From assembly GCA_963971305.1 (NCBI GenBank), contig OZ020305.1, forward strand, positions 14,169,001 through 14,233,000: a stretch of 64,000 nt of DNA. The letters are read 5' to 3'. Shown piece after piece: positions 18,845 to 31,404 of the stretch. The notes under the pieces were generated by a model that was given only the letters and a program-made list of their open reading frames with translations, was not told where the DNA came from and did no database searches. Source of the DNA: Arcuatula senhousia. Lineage: Eukaryota > Mollusca > Bivalvia > Mytilida > Mytilidae. Position numbers and translations under genes: made by a program. Every line of letters starts with the position of its first letter. Within the stretch, counting starts at the first letter, position 1.

Positions 18845-19741
18845 GGTAAAGTATACGAAATTGACCGTCCGATCAATTTTCTTTAAAAATTAGTCATAGG
18901 TAGCTTAAGTTAGGGGGAATAAGGAAATGCAATAAAAAGTGGGGTCAAGGACCTTGTTTTCGAGTTATGACCTTCCGAAGATGTGTCGGTTTTATATCAA
19001 AATTACATTGAATATAATAGGAAAATGAACATAAAAAGTCATGTTTTTGAACATTTTAATTCAATAAAAAATTATTAACCGATCAATATTTTTTAAAAAC
19101 TCAAGACATATTCAAAATTAAATTCTGCGCATTTTGTTGTTAAGAAAGTCCTTGACTACGGAGTTCGTTTTCACGCTACAGACTTCCAAAGTAGAAATAA
19201 ATGATAAAAATGACGCATTTTTGATGACGTTTTCGTGAACGTCAAAAACAAATAAAAAGAGCGACGTTTATAAGTAAAATCTGTGTTGTGTTGTTTGTGT
19301 GGGTTTGAACTCTTTTGACAAGGATTCTTGAAGTATAACAAACTATACTACCTAAGCATGTCGCTACTTGTATGTAATAAATTATACAGTATAAACTTAT
19401 TATTTGTGTTGTCCGTTGAATGATACTTTGCAATCCGTAAATTGTCTGAGTATTTTTTAAATTATTTACTACTACGTGAACTAAGTCAAACGCTGATTTA
19501 CAATTTTAAGTACTTGGCTTTTGCAGTCGTCAGTTTTTTTTCTTTATTTTGAAGGTAGATGATAATAAATAGTGTTCGGTTCCGTAAGATTGTTCGTCAA
19601 CTCGTCAGTCCCAAATCAGTTTTACATTCAGTTTGTCTTAATAACATACCCTATCTCTAACTAGTATATAAAATAATACGCACTGGTCGATTTCTATTCA
19701 ATTTCCAAGATGGACAGTATTTTTTTTTACGGTTAAATAAA

Positions 19742-20273
19742 CAGGTCGGGTTTTCTAGATTTCGTTTGACCTATTTACCAATCAAAATTATAAAAGATTG
19801 ACCTTTCAAATGGGGAAAAAAGGTAAATCTTTAGTGTCGGTTTGATAGAAAAGTTCCTAACATAAACATGTATTCTTTAACTTCCTCGCTCATATTTCGC
19901 AAATACCAAATATCATTGGTTTTAAACGTTATTTTGTTTAACTATGTTCCACTTATTGACTTCTATTTTATTAAGTGTATTGGTCAATGGACAATCAAAA
20001 AGGTAAACATGGCCATAAAATCTCCCTACATGTCAAAGCTGTTTGGGTGAAAAAGTGTTTCTTTAATATATTTATTTTTAATATGACATTAATACAAATA
20101 CAACAATCAATTTTTTCACCGCTCATTTTAAAGATTTGTTTTGCTAGTCATGTTATAATTAATTATTTCATAAAAGCACGTGTTGGCGATCGTATTTATT
20201 TATAGTCTCTCAAAAACTATTGGTTAAAAGTTTGACGATAACATTATCCTTAAAAGGTAAAATCTTCGACCTG
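19742..20273. mobile_element. CAGGTCG MITE, copy 2
   Basis: 532 bp, ends CAGGTCG and CGACCTG. ATAAA precedes and follows it (19737-19741, 20274-20278), a possible 5-bp target duplication. It lacks the 28 bases that copy 1 has. Confidence 0.8.
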
Positions 20274-20404
20274 ATAAAAAAATAACACGAAAGGGCTTCG
20301 TCTCGCAGAAATCACACCTGGTAAACCTCAACTAGAAGAGTTCACGAAAGAATAACAAAACTTACCAAGATTCACGTACATGTATAGGCATTTAAATAGA
20401 ATAT

Positions 20405-20790
20405 GTTTAAACAATTTCAAAACATTATTGCCGAGCTGTTCTGCAACCGATTTTCACGAAATAAAATCCAGTAAAAAGAAAACAAAATAGAGATTGTTTG
20501 TTTAATTTTGAGAAAATCGTTACATCGCTGCTTTTTAAGATATTGCAAGTAGAACTCATGTGTACATTTTACGATTCAATTTCCCGTTTAAACCAATGCA
20601 AAATGTTCCGTGAAAAACATTAGTCGTGTTCTACTCACAATGTCTTAAAAACCATTGAAGTTAGGATTTTGGTCTAAATTTATCAAACAATCTTTATTTT
20701 GTTTTCTTTTTACTGGATTTTATTTCGTGAAAATCGGTTGCAGAACAGCTCGGCAACAATGTTTTAAAATTGTTTCGATTTGCATTAAAC
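20405..20790. repeat. Long foldback hairpin
   Basis: Two inverted arms of ~170-180 bp (20405-20573 and 20610-20790) share blocks such as GCCGAGCTGTTCTGCAACCG and ACGAAATAAAATCCAG. The loop is about 35 bases. If transcribed, it would fold into a long dsRNA stem. Confidence 0.9.
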
Positions 20791-20837
20791 GTACGGGGAA
20801 TTTTCTATCTATGCGTATAGAATAGTATATAATATCT

Positions 20838-20935
20838 TTTGAAATGCCTGTACTAAGTCCGGACAATCACGATCTTGAATTTTACCGGTATGTCTTCCTG
20901 TTTTTGTTTTGTCTTTTCTCTTGAACATTTGAGAT
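20838..20935 (+). pseudogene. PLE 3' fragment
   Basis: TTGAAATGCCTGTACTAAGT and following bases match the PLE 3' segment seen at 29795-29945 and 54020-54150, with more substitutions. Confidence 0.5.
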
Positions 20936-21298
20936 CGTTCATCCAAGTACACTAGTCTTTTTATACCTTTTTTTATGGAGGCTTAGTAAAATTGACATTA
21001 TTTTGGTGAAGATTTTTTCAAAAGTTTGCCCGATTTACAATTTTTTGTATGTAAAAATTTCCGTGACAAAGGGATTGGTTCGTTCCCATGAGAAGTGAAA
21101 CAGAATGCCATTTAGTTTTATAAAAAAGTAACTTTATTACATGTATTAGTCATCATGTCTTCTGTCCACAGACCTCTTTTTCCGAAAGTTCCGAATACCG
21201 GTATTATAAAAAATAGCAAAAGAAAAGGATGCAGTATTGCCTTTTATGGTTTTTTTTTCGAAAGTGATAAGACTTTTTGATTTAGTTCTTCCTACATA

Positions 21299-21423
21299 TA
21301 TTACTCTATTTTATTGACCGCGTTGGTCACGGGTCAATTGTTTCGGACTTCTTCATTTAAATCCTACCTTAAAGACCGAGAAATTTAAGCTCCGCCCAAC
21401 CTTGTGAATAAAATAGAGTAATA
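21299..21423. repeat. 125-bp foldback
   Basis: TATTACTCTATTTTATT at the left and AATAAAATAGAGTAATA at the right are inverted copies, with CGTTGG/CCAACC inside. Small MITE-like unit. Confidence 0.7.
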
Positions 21424-21636
21424 CGACCAAATAAATTGTATTCCTTATGTTACTGCAGTAATTTTTCCTACGCGCGCCTGCATCGGCAAAAAATATCAGT
21501 AAAATATGACGACATGCTGAATAAAATAAAATTGGAAACGAAAGTGAAGCGTCGAACGTCGCGCCATTTGATGGAGCACATTATGACGTTACGTAACAAC
21601 CGCTAGAGGCGCTCAATTACGGATACTTTACCTTAA

Positions 21637-23856
21637 ATTTTACATTTTGGATTATTTTTACAGTACTATATCATGTATTTAGTAAGAGTAGGAATATCGA
21701 TTTCCTGTTGCGCTTAGAGACAGGATATTTGGAAAATAAGGAATCTATTGGCCGAAAAAAAAAAGGAATTCATTACCGGTAGAATTTGTGTGTTGCTTTG
21801 AATAAAATGTTAACAACATTAACGTATTTGTTCAGCTTTATATTCACGGATCATATAATTTTCAGATATTCTTTTAATATTATTTTCTAATTTCAAAGTT
21901 ATTCTAATAATCAATTAGATTCCGGTCGGTCCATGCTAAAATGGTTACCATTTTCTTTTGTAACATTGAAAAAGAATGGTACATGTCTTATGTAACTTTT
22001 TGTGATTTTTATTTCTTATGCAACATCCAAGCGTTTGGTACCAACGGTACTTTGAGATAAAGGCAGCGTCAGGGGATAAAGATATACATGTAGTCAGTGA
22101 GCTAGAATATAGAGCTCGATTGGAGTTACTTTAAACACATACTATTCAAATCTAAACCATTAAGCATTTCGATAACATATTAAAGTATGCTTAAGAAATT
22201 GTGAACGTAGAAGGGCTATCAACACAAACAAATTTACAAACACATATGTGCAGAATAATAGAACGGCTTTGAAAGTTATGAAAGTTGAAGTCAAACAAGT
22301 TTACGTACCGATTTTTGTAATTATATACATGTATAAAGATTTGATGAAGTGAAAAATCTATTTTCGTTTTAAGAACTATAAACCACTTAATTAATACAAG
22401 GTTCCACAAATACACATTTAAACAAGCCGGTTACAATGTTAGAGCTACGTTTAGGAAATTTATTGGGCGAGAATGGAGCAGCCATATGGCTATACTCACC
22501 TTTCCTAATGTCTGAAAGTTCCTTTTGAAATATTTTGCCTTTTTTAAAATAGCACAACGGCAACTGATTGCAGTTCAATGTATACAAACTTATATACCTT
22601 TGTTATCTTAATTAACCAATCACGAGGATGGTACAAATTGTAAGTCTATCGTTTATGGTGCAATCTGATGTTTTATTATATCTTGATATTAATAAAATAT
22701 TAGGTTATCATTTAAAATGATATTTGTTGCATAAAAAGTCCACCTTCAGTTTTATTTGTAGAAGCAAAATATAGGAGCATACGTTCTTATATGAATACAT
22801 GTACAGTTAACATGATACACACATATGGAAACCATTTCCTTTTACGCCATTCATTATCATTTTCGTTTTTTTATATGAAAATTACCTGTTAAGTATTAAA
22901 AAGGAAAAAGTAAAAAACGAAAAATAAAATGGGTCATTTTCCTATTCAAAATCGAAGAGCAAAATGAAAATCGAAAAGGAAAATGAATGACAAAAAGCAA
23001 ATTATTTCTTTATGTGTGTATATTAAATATATGCATGTATGTTAACAATATTCATATAACTTTCAAAAACGAGAAAAAAACCCGAAAAGGAAAAACACTT
23101 GCATTGGATGTATCCTATATCCTATGTCATCCTGTGTTCTGCTTTTGTGAGATCTCGTCATACTACAGTCTTTTGATATTTCCAGTCTAGCTATATCATT
23201 AGAAATAATGAAAAAAAAAGATACTAGTATAGGTTTGCCCGTTCATTGTCACTTATCTTCCTTCTATATTTTTCGATGTATATAAAAAAAAGGCTAAATA
23301 TGTGTCAATAATATTACAATAGGTGCAACCTAATATGGGGGGGGGCGTACCTTAAGAAAATAATTGTCAAAAATGCCATTGATTAATAACTTATGATTAA
23401 AAATCCAACCATTTGTGTAAATTTTAAATACTTGTAACATTCTGAAAAAGGGCAAAAATATTTAGGGACAACATTCGACGGTGACGAAATTTCCCCTTTA
23501 CGTAACCCGTGATGACGTCATTTCCCTGTCATGGTATCAAGCGCTGAACAACAGACAGTAAACAAAAATGTCAACTTTATTTTCCAGGTTTTGGCGAATT
23601 TCTGTATATCGGTATTTCATTCGAAGTATTGGTAGCGGAAGATTGATTTAGAAACCTGGCAAAAAATGACAACTGTTGTCAATGAGGGATAAAGGAACCC
23701 TACAAATGCACAAGTTTGATTTATTTTCAGCTCAGGTAGGACTTTTTTTTTTACTTTTGTAAAGCATAATATTTAATTTATTGTTAGTTTTTGTATGCAT
23801 CAACATTACTTGAAAAAACAGTCACTGATCACGGTTAAATTGAAAAATATATCCCT
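21637..23856. other. AT-rich sequence, no assigned features
   Basis: Only short open frames. A purine-rich stretch of GAAAA-like words lies at 22880-22990. No repeats shared with the rest of the window were noticed. Confidence 0.4.
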
Positions 23857-24549
23857 CACCGTATGGACTCGTGAGCGGATGAAAAGGTGATTCACGTACT
23901 TTGAAATGGTTAATAACACCCTTTGAAAAGGGATAAATGGATTAAAAACAAAACAAGGTATGTTTGAGTATCATTTTTCGTTACCCATTTCAATTATATA
24001 TTAAATGCCATGGCTCACGGAACACTTGAAACCGTTCCCTTTCTTAAGATGCATAATATTTTTCGAAAGAATGTTTCAGTTTTCTTCCAACTTAATGACA
24101 AAATGATGTTACAAAAAATAACAATAAAACATATTTTTTTCTAATGAAATCACCCTTTTTAAGGATATAATGTGCATACACGTGCTTTAAGGAATATGAA
24201 ATATATCAAAACACCGTTTTTTTATAGGCACGGATCTTACAATTAAAGTTTTTGCCCGAAAATTAAAGTAACGCCGTCTGAAAAGGTTATCAACCGGTAA
24301 CGCATATAAAAATGGTCAAGAAACAACAAATGATTAATGCTGGAGGGGATGGTTATATAACGATAAATCTTTCTCATTCCGAAAGAATCAATAACAACCT
24401 GTATTACTCAGTTTATAGATCTACTAGTCAGTGTCTATGTTGATGACTATGGCTGCAAAGAGCAATGTAACACATACAGACCGCCGTGCAAAAAAAACAC
24501 GATACAATTCAAATTGAATCATTATTTAAAAAAAAAATACTGCTATGAA

Positions 24550-24620
24550 ATAAAAAGTTGGGAATCCTAATTTTGGTAGAGCAAAATCTAATGTCTGGAA
24601 CTTTGTTGTCATTTGAATTT
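24550..24620 (+). repeat. Deleted ribozyme-monomer fragment
   Basis: TTTTGGTAGAG followed by AATGTCTGGAACTTTGTTG matches both sides of the hammerhead in the retrozyme family, but the ribozyme itself is missing. Confidence 0.45.
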
Positions 24621-24978
24621 ATGAAAACTTCTTCTTTGAAAACATGTACAGCGTCTTCGGCTAATCCGTCAACTATTTCGATCAAGCGTATTGAAACATG
24701 ACATATAAAACCATTTATTTTAAACATACGTTTTAGAATAGAAAGTATTTATCAAATACATTTTACACATATGAACCCGAAACACAAAACATGTCCATTT
24801 TAAAACTCCCTCTCTGACCCTTATAAATCGAAGGAAAATTCCTTGGCAAAAGTTATCTTCAAAGTCGACCACATTGTCTGACATTCAACTCCCTTACTCA
24901 CTTTAAAACAGTCCGCGTACAATTTTGTAAGCACTATACATCAATAAAAAAATAAGGAGTACATTTTTTTCAGGTAAT

Positions 24979-25179
24979 ATGCCAATAAGAAAGAAAAGCA
25001 GACTATGGCTTAACCGACCAAAACAAAAATGTGGAATTAAAAGACAACAATTAAACCCTACATGTATTCCATCAAAAAGATTTCGCCTCGATTCAGAGTC
25101 TGAACAAATCCGAATTCAAATAAATCCTTCTTATCTTATTATGCAAACGTGTGTATCTGATTTTAACTTTTTAAAATAA
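24979..25179 (+). CDS. Small lysine-rich open frame inside element H, unrecognised
   Basis: 66 codons from ATG to TAA, rich in Lys and Arg at the N-terminus (PIRKKSRLWLNRPKQK). A pyrimidine tract and CAG (TTTTTTTCAG ending ~24973) sit just upstream, as at a splice acceptor, so it could be a terminal exon. It could equally be chance. Nothing identifies a family. Confidence 0.2.
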   Translation: MPIRKKSRLWLNRPKQKCGIKRQQLNPTCIPSKRFRLDSESEQIRIQINPSYLIMQTCVSDFNFLK

Positions 25180-26583
25180 GCTAAAGTCAAAACATCAATA
25201 TTACTTGTACTTACCTCAATCATAAGATTTAGCCCTGTCTTTATGCAATTGTGTGTTGATGTGTATCAATATCGAGTGCGCCGTACTTGTTAATCTATAA
25301 TTAGTCGCGATAGGCTAAATTTAAACAATACACCGGTAAGAAGGTAAGCATACACCATGATTCACACAAATAAATTAGTATCTCCCAATATCTTGACGCA
25401 GCGACTGAAAGAATATTCCTTGATACTGTTTTAATTTGTAAATAAATATAGTTTAACTAATAAGTCGCATAATATTAGGAATGACGATTCTTCAATTCTG
25501 GACATTGTACGTCAAATCAGAAGTGGCGAAATCAAAATTGCGTCGATTAAATCAGTCTCTGAATTGCCCAGTATTACAAAAGAGATATATTTCTCAATCA
25601 ATACAAGCATTAATCTAATAATTCAAAATCGTCAAAAAGCAGTTTTAGTTTGTGTTTTTTTTATTTACTGATAGTTTGTAGAAATTAAGCTATGTAGTAT
25701 AATTTTAAATGCATTAAAAATACTTTCAAATTAATTTTATGCTGGAATTCAGTAAACTATTTTAAGAAACTCCTGTCCTTGAATGTTGGTAGTTAAGTTT
25801 ATAGCCAAACGTTAACATCAAGTTTGATAGAAAGCAGGCTTATTTAAGACAATCAAATAAATTAAACTTCTACGCGTGCTTTCTTAATTTCACAGCCTCT
25901 TTTCGTTTACCTGATAATTAAATTTATTTTCCAAACAGTAACACATATTTATGTAAAGATGTATGTATAATTATGCAATTAAAGATTGGGTTATTCATGT
26001 TTTTTTCGCCGCATGTATATGCAAAAATTGATTAAAAAATATTTTATGAGAATAAAAAACAAATATGTAACAAATTTCGCTTTATTTGCATTATTGTATT
26101 GTAATTTAACACGCATTGACCCTTTTTAGCTTTTCTCGCGTATTTTGTAACCTTTTCGCCCTGCGTTATCGGTGGATCGGCATTTATAAGCGATATATAA
26201 GATAAATGTACTCATTTATCATGTTAAGACATTCCATGTGATAATGCTTGTTCTAAAAATATTGACCTGTTTGAGCAGAAATGTGTGTAAATATTTTTTT
26301 TGTCAATAAATTCATATTTCAAATGAAGTATTGATTTTGTAAAAGAGGTTGTGGAACAAATCGTTCAATAATGAATTATGATGCCACCAAAATTAAACAC
26401 CTAAATATATGAGGTGTTCCGTGCAATAGCATTTGTTTTTATATAAGAATGCCTACTGGGCTTATTATAGACCTTTTTGATGACATATTGCAATTTTTGA
26501 AAATTTTGCCTTTTCAAAGTGTGTTATTAACAATTTCAAAGTACGTGAATCACCTTTTCATCCGCTCACGAGTCCATACGGTG

Positions 26584-27984
26584 ACCCTGCGATATCAGTT
26601 CCAACAATAGGAAAATGAGTGAGAGACAAGTGCACCTGTTGACAAAAACGCTGTGGACGATTGTCGCGAGAAATAACTGAGATCATTTTATCTCTTGTGA
26701 ACTGTTAGCGAGCTTGTCAAAAAAAAATTTATATCTAAAGAATTTAGTTTTTACTTTACACCCGTATTATCTACCTTGTTCTATAAAGAAAAATAACCAT
26801 GATCTAAAATATTTTTTATTTAAAAATTTTCCAAAAAAGTATTGAATTTCTGGCCCCATAGGTAAGCTTGTTGAGTGCACACAAGCGCACTAAAAAAAAA
26901 ACGGTCAGAAAATAAATCAACATGTTAAAAAAATATGGAAGTTTCTACAGTTGTAAAACTGCTTTCCATATAAGGCTATAAATATGATTAAATTAGATTC
27001 GCCATCGGTACACAAGGTATGCTACTATTATTTGTATTAAAATGATCTACATTGTTTACTTTAGCATTTTGGTCAAATTAATTAATGTATGTTCTGTAAT
27101 TTTGTGGTTTCAACATGCATGTTTTTAGCATATCTTTTGACTGGATATAAAACTTGACTGGAGTGACAAACAATTAAGCAAAGGCTTAATCTATGATAAA
27201 GCTAATAAATTTCGTTTGTTTATGTGTTAACCGATTTTAGTGAATTGATGAAAAAATTCCAGTGCGTTGGTTCTTAAATTTGTGGTTTTGAAGTTCACAG
27301 TATTCAATTCCCTTTTTGTGGGAAACCAAATTTTGTGGGTTGGCAACACCCACGAAAGCAACGAAAATAGACACCTCACATTAAATGTCTTCTTTAAATC
27401 ACTGCTGGGTCATTGAAATGTTTGCAATTTGTATCTTTGCAAAAAGAAGTATTTAGTAACTAGATTAAAACAGACAAATACGGTATATCGGGTAATTTGA
27501 GCGAGATGCAAACGTTTGGGTTTTTAATATTAGCAACTCCTCGGACCGCGCAAAGAAAACAAAAATTAAAACCTCACAAGCACTTCCCTTATAAGGTAGC
27601 ATACCTTTTAGATTAATGAAGCAAATCAATTGGCCCCCCCCTCTATCTCCATTGAAAAAAGCAGCCGTTTTTTTGGATGCCAAATTTTAAAATATCACTC
27701 TATTGCAGAATGGTTCTGCTTTCAGACCACCGAGGTTTTTTGTGATTTTGTGTGTTTTTGTTTTTATCTGGGAGTGCATTTTGGCGTTATGTGACGTATC
27801 AATAGAAAGCTACATTTGCAATTTTGTTTTAGATTCTGCTGACAAATTTACTCTACAGATTTGGATTTGCATCTCAAAAGTGACACCCGCCCGAAGAAAC
27901 TCAATGAAGGACATACTTCTCAACGTCACTTCTTCTACTTCTACATGTGAAGCACAAGTCCGTACGTTCTAGCTCATGGTGTTT
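26584..27984. other. AT-rich sequence with a possible exon-like frame
   Basis: A frame at 27703-27972 (89 codons) begins next to an acceptor-like ATTGCAG and starts with a hydrophobic stretch. Its product is unrecognised. A short hairpin GTGGGTTGGCAACACCCAC lies near 27337. Confidence 0.25.
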
Positions 27985-28250
27985 ACGTACTCGTTATTCC
28001 AGTGCTTGTACCGTGATTAAATTTCCGGAGCACCTGATTTTACTCTCGCTACGACTTGATAAGTTTGCGCTGCTGATTGCTGTTCCGTTGGTTTATTGTT
28101 GTCTGTTCTTAATCGGTCCTTTGTCATTATCATCATCATTTCAAGCTTAAGTTCATTTTATCATCCATTTCATGTTCATCGCCTGTAAATAACCTAAAAT
28201 AGCGTTGCACGTGCGTAAAACACCAACTCACTCACTCATTCACTCACGTT
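27985..28250 (+). mobile_element. PLE tail fragment joined to a SINE-like 3' end
   Basis: To ~28125 the sequence matches the inverted PLE tail (TTCCGGAGCACCTGATTTT as at 54350). From there it matches the SINE-like 3' end, including CGCCTGTAAATAACCTAAAA and an ACTC-repeat tail. Confidence 0.6.
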
Positions 28251-28291
28251 AAACCATTTTAATGACGTCATTCAGACATTCTATTGTTTAA

Positions 28292-29538
28292 GGGGAGACG
28301 TTACTTTAGTTGACTATCTTACTTTTCAATAAAATTTTGCATGGTTATACCTTTTACTCTGATACACCAGAATACATGTATCAAGTCAAAACATAGTGTT
28401 GTGGATCGAATTTTTAAAGATATTTAACTTTAAAACGCCGGTTTTGGCGGGAAATTTGTATAGACGTAATGGGAAAACAGGTTATGTTTATGATTTTATA
28501 TAATTATTTTATTCCGTTGTTGTTTTTTTTTTCACACCATGCTTTAAAAGGACGCATTCACTTTAAAGGCATATTGTCTTCGAAAAATTATTTTTTTGTA
28601 AAACCAAAAAATTGTCGTCAGACTATTCATGTTGTTTATTTAGAAAGATACAACCGTTCAAAATACCACTAGGGTACCTTATTACTTCAAAAATTGAAAA
28701 AAAATATATAATATTTGTAAAGCTTTACAAAAATTCATATTCATGAGATGTAGATGAGCTGTAAGCATGCGCACTATACTTTCTTTGATTGAAAACTTCC
28801 ATAATTCTTGCACGTGGTGCATAATCTGTTTCTCGAAGTTTTCGTTCGGAAGAAAATTAAAACGGCAACCGAATATTAGAGCTACTTAATGAATAAAATT
28901 GACAATTATTGCCTGTATTAAGTTTTGAATGTGATTTAGAAGGTAAACATGAAAAAAATGGTATTTTTTCAACATATCAAGTGTATACGGGGACAAAACC
29001 CGAGATTCTCGATTAGTGTCCGCGTTAAAACTACTCAGTCTAAATCTGTGTCAATGTGACGTAATGCAGGTAAATTTTGATCAAAATAAACTACTTTTGA
29101 GGCAAAATTTGTGGCGAATTTGCTATTCAATATTCATTTTATTGCATTTCGGTCTAATTGACACCAAAAAATTAGGGGGTAAAAAAATGAGTTTGCCGTA
29201 GACAATATGCCTTTAAGACCAATAAAAAATAGTGAAAATATACAAAGACCTTAAATTTTCTGTAGAAAATGAAGCAAAGAATAGTTCTACGACAATAGTG
29301 ACAATTTTAAAAAGCATATAATCATCAAAGAAAAAAAAAGTTAAATCTAAATATTAATATTATTGTAATAAACGTGTTATATATTGAAATGGTTTACGGT
29401 TATATTTATCATTAAAACATACAACAACAAAAACGTCACCTTCAGGTTTGAAAACTAAATATTTTGTTTCACAAGGTCAATCATCGAAAGCACGATTTTA
29501 CCGGAAAATATCGACGACGTCCAAAGTAACGTCTCCCC
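28292..29538. mobile_element. TTAA element 'C' hosting MITE A copy 2
   Basis: TTAA at 28288-28291 and 29539-29542 flank inverted termini GGGGAGACGTTACTTT and its complement. Without the nested MITE it is ~600 bp. Confidence 0.85.
28567..29212 (+). mobile_element. TTAA MITE 'A' copy 2 (complete)
   Basis: 646 bp with perfect 13-bp ends AGGCATATTGTCT / AGACAATATGCCT and TTAA on both sides (28563-28566, 29213-29216). It serves as the undivided reference for copy 1 at 11701-16723. Confidence 0.9.
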
Positions 29539-29542
29539 TTAA

Positions 29543-30265
29543 AGTGTGGATTATTTTTTACGAATTCATTGCGCTGTCTATTGTTCATGATCAGTGTTCC
29601 ATGAACTTTCCACTGATCACAAACCTTCAGAGCAAACACTGGGTTCAGATTACCGACCGGGAGTGATCAGTTTTCAAGAAATTAACCTTTTTAAAGGGTC
29701 ACAAAAATGCATTGAATACAGGAATCAAGTTTTATTCAACAAAAAAATAAATAAAATCACTTTTAGTTAACAATAAATGAATTCATTCCATGCGTTTAAC
29801 CCACCATTTCGTTTGAAATGCCTGTACCAAGTCAGGACCATTGCGATCCACCAGTTCTCCGGTATGACTGATTCGTTTTTGTCATTTTCTCTGGACTATG
29901 AGATTGATCATTCAAGTTCGGTAGTTTTGTTATTACCTTTATTCAAAGATCTCAAATTTCCGATGATGAAATACTCCATTTTTGTCCGAAACGTAATTAA
30001 ACTTAATCGACGTTTTCAAAGCGTCTCAAAAATGCACATGAATATTTATCTTAGTTGTCCAAACACATAAAACAATCCTGACATTGAGAAATTTTTGCTC
30101 ATTCATATTTGGCGACAATAGTGGTATGACATAAAAGTTCTTTGTTCCACACATTAAGATGTACATCAGTAGCGCTCCTTTTCAGCAAGTGATTGGTAGT
30201 AAATCTAGAAAAAAATTAAAACAAATTTACTTCGAATAAAGAAATAAAAGATGTGTGTTGATTGC
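29543..30265. other. AT-rich sequence with a PLE 3' fragment
   Basis: 29790-29950 matches the PLE 3' segment at 54005-54150 (GAAATGCCTGTACCAAGTCA, then CTCCGGTATGACTGATTCG) almost exactly, plus strand. The remainder shows nothing. Confidence 0.6.
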
Positions 30266-31404
30266 AAAGGAGTAGGGCCGATAAGGCCTGTTTTTGGCCT
30301 AAAATTCTACCGAATTCTAAACCTTAAAATACTGTTGTCAGATGCTGATAAAATATTTATCTAATATCACAAAAAAATGAGAAACTAATTATATTTTTAA
30401 TTTTTTGAATGATTGTTTTGGTAAAAGATATGAGTGAAACTGACCTTCATTCAGAAAATCACGAATTTACATCAATTTTCAGCATCTTTAAGGTAGATGG
30501 GGTGTCTATCACTGAGCATCTTTTTAGCATATCTATCATAACTTTAAATTTTATGATGCTAGCTATTCTCATTGATTTCTATTGGGATATATAAACATCA
30601 AAAGTGATAATTACAACAAAAATTTGAATAAAAAACACCTTCTATGTGAATTCTAAAAAATTCCCGTACTTTTTAAGGGGAGATAATTTGTATAGTAATA
30701 ATTAAGAAAAAGCACATTTTTCACTTTTTTTGTCAAAAATTTTTATGGTGAACTTTATTTTTTATTTAGTATATTTAAAAATCAATACAAAACAAAGATT
30801 TTCACAAATTTTAAGAAAAATCTATGGAGTAGATTTTCTTAAATGAAGAAAATTTGAATTTTCCCTATTGATCCTATAGTAAAAGTACTAAAATTCTGCA
30901 TTTTTGAAAGTCGTTTCTATAAAAATTCCTCTGGTGAACTTTTAATTTTATTATTGAAATTTAAAGTACCCTTATAGAGCTAACCGTGTCCAAAATTTAA
31001 GAAATTTCTATGGATAATTATTTAGATACCCCATCTACCTTAAGATACATTTTGGATTAGAAAAGTATCTCCGCACACAAGAAACAACTAAATATTTTTA
31101 CAGATTGTTTAAACAGCTTATATAAACCTTCTCTAAAAATATGAACTTGTTTCTCATGTGCGGACGATGTTTCCTGGTCCAAAATGTACCATGAAAACGA
31201 CCAAAATTTCTCATATTTTGTCATTTCTGCTAAAATCACTAGAATAATGACATCATTATTACGCTTCAATAATAGATTTTAATTTTTTTTAGACATGTTT
31301 TCTTTTTAGGCAGGGTTTATGCTATATTGTAACCAGAAATGGACAATTTTGCATAACCTTCATATTTCTAGGCTAAATAAGGGTCTTATCGCCCCTACTC
31401 CTTT
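30266..31404. mobile_element. TIR element 'E' (AAAGGAGTAGGG ends)
   Basis: AAAGGAGTAGGGCCGATAAG at the left; the complement of the right end reads AAAGGAGTAGGGGCGATAAG. It encloses element D. The ends resemble those of element F. Target duplication not clear. Confidence 0.75.
30492..31039. mobile_element. TTAA element 'D', nested in E
   Basis: 548 bp, TTAA at 30488-30491 and 31040-31043, termini GGTAGATGGGGTGTCTA and (complement of right) GGTAGATGGGGTATCTA. Confidence 0.85.

Larger units (their letters stand above)
18845..21632. mobile_element. TTAA element 'I' with nested insertions
   Basis: TTAA at 18841-18844 and 21633-21636 flank terminal repeats GGTAAAGTATACGAAATTGA and, as complement at the right, GGTAAAGTATCCGTAATTGA. 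The interior holds CAGGTCG MITE copy 2, a 385-bp hairpin, a PLE tail fragment and a 125-bp foldback. No transposase was found. Confidence 0.75.
23857..26583. mobile_element. 2.7-kb element 'H' with ~75-bp terminal inverted repeats
   Basis: CACCGTATGGACTCGTGAGC at 23857 and its complement ending at 26583 begin near-identical inverted repeats of ~75 bp (two or three mismatches). No target duplication is clear. The interior is AT-rich and encodes no recognisable transposase, so it is a non-autonomous DNA transposon or one that captured DNA. Confidence 0.75.

Noticed and set aside
16770..20273. LTR retrotransposon with LTRs at 16770-17329 and 19742-20273
   Set aside because: Each copy has its own inverted ends CAGGTCG/CGACCTG, there is no gag-pol between them, and the second lies inside a separate TTAA element.
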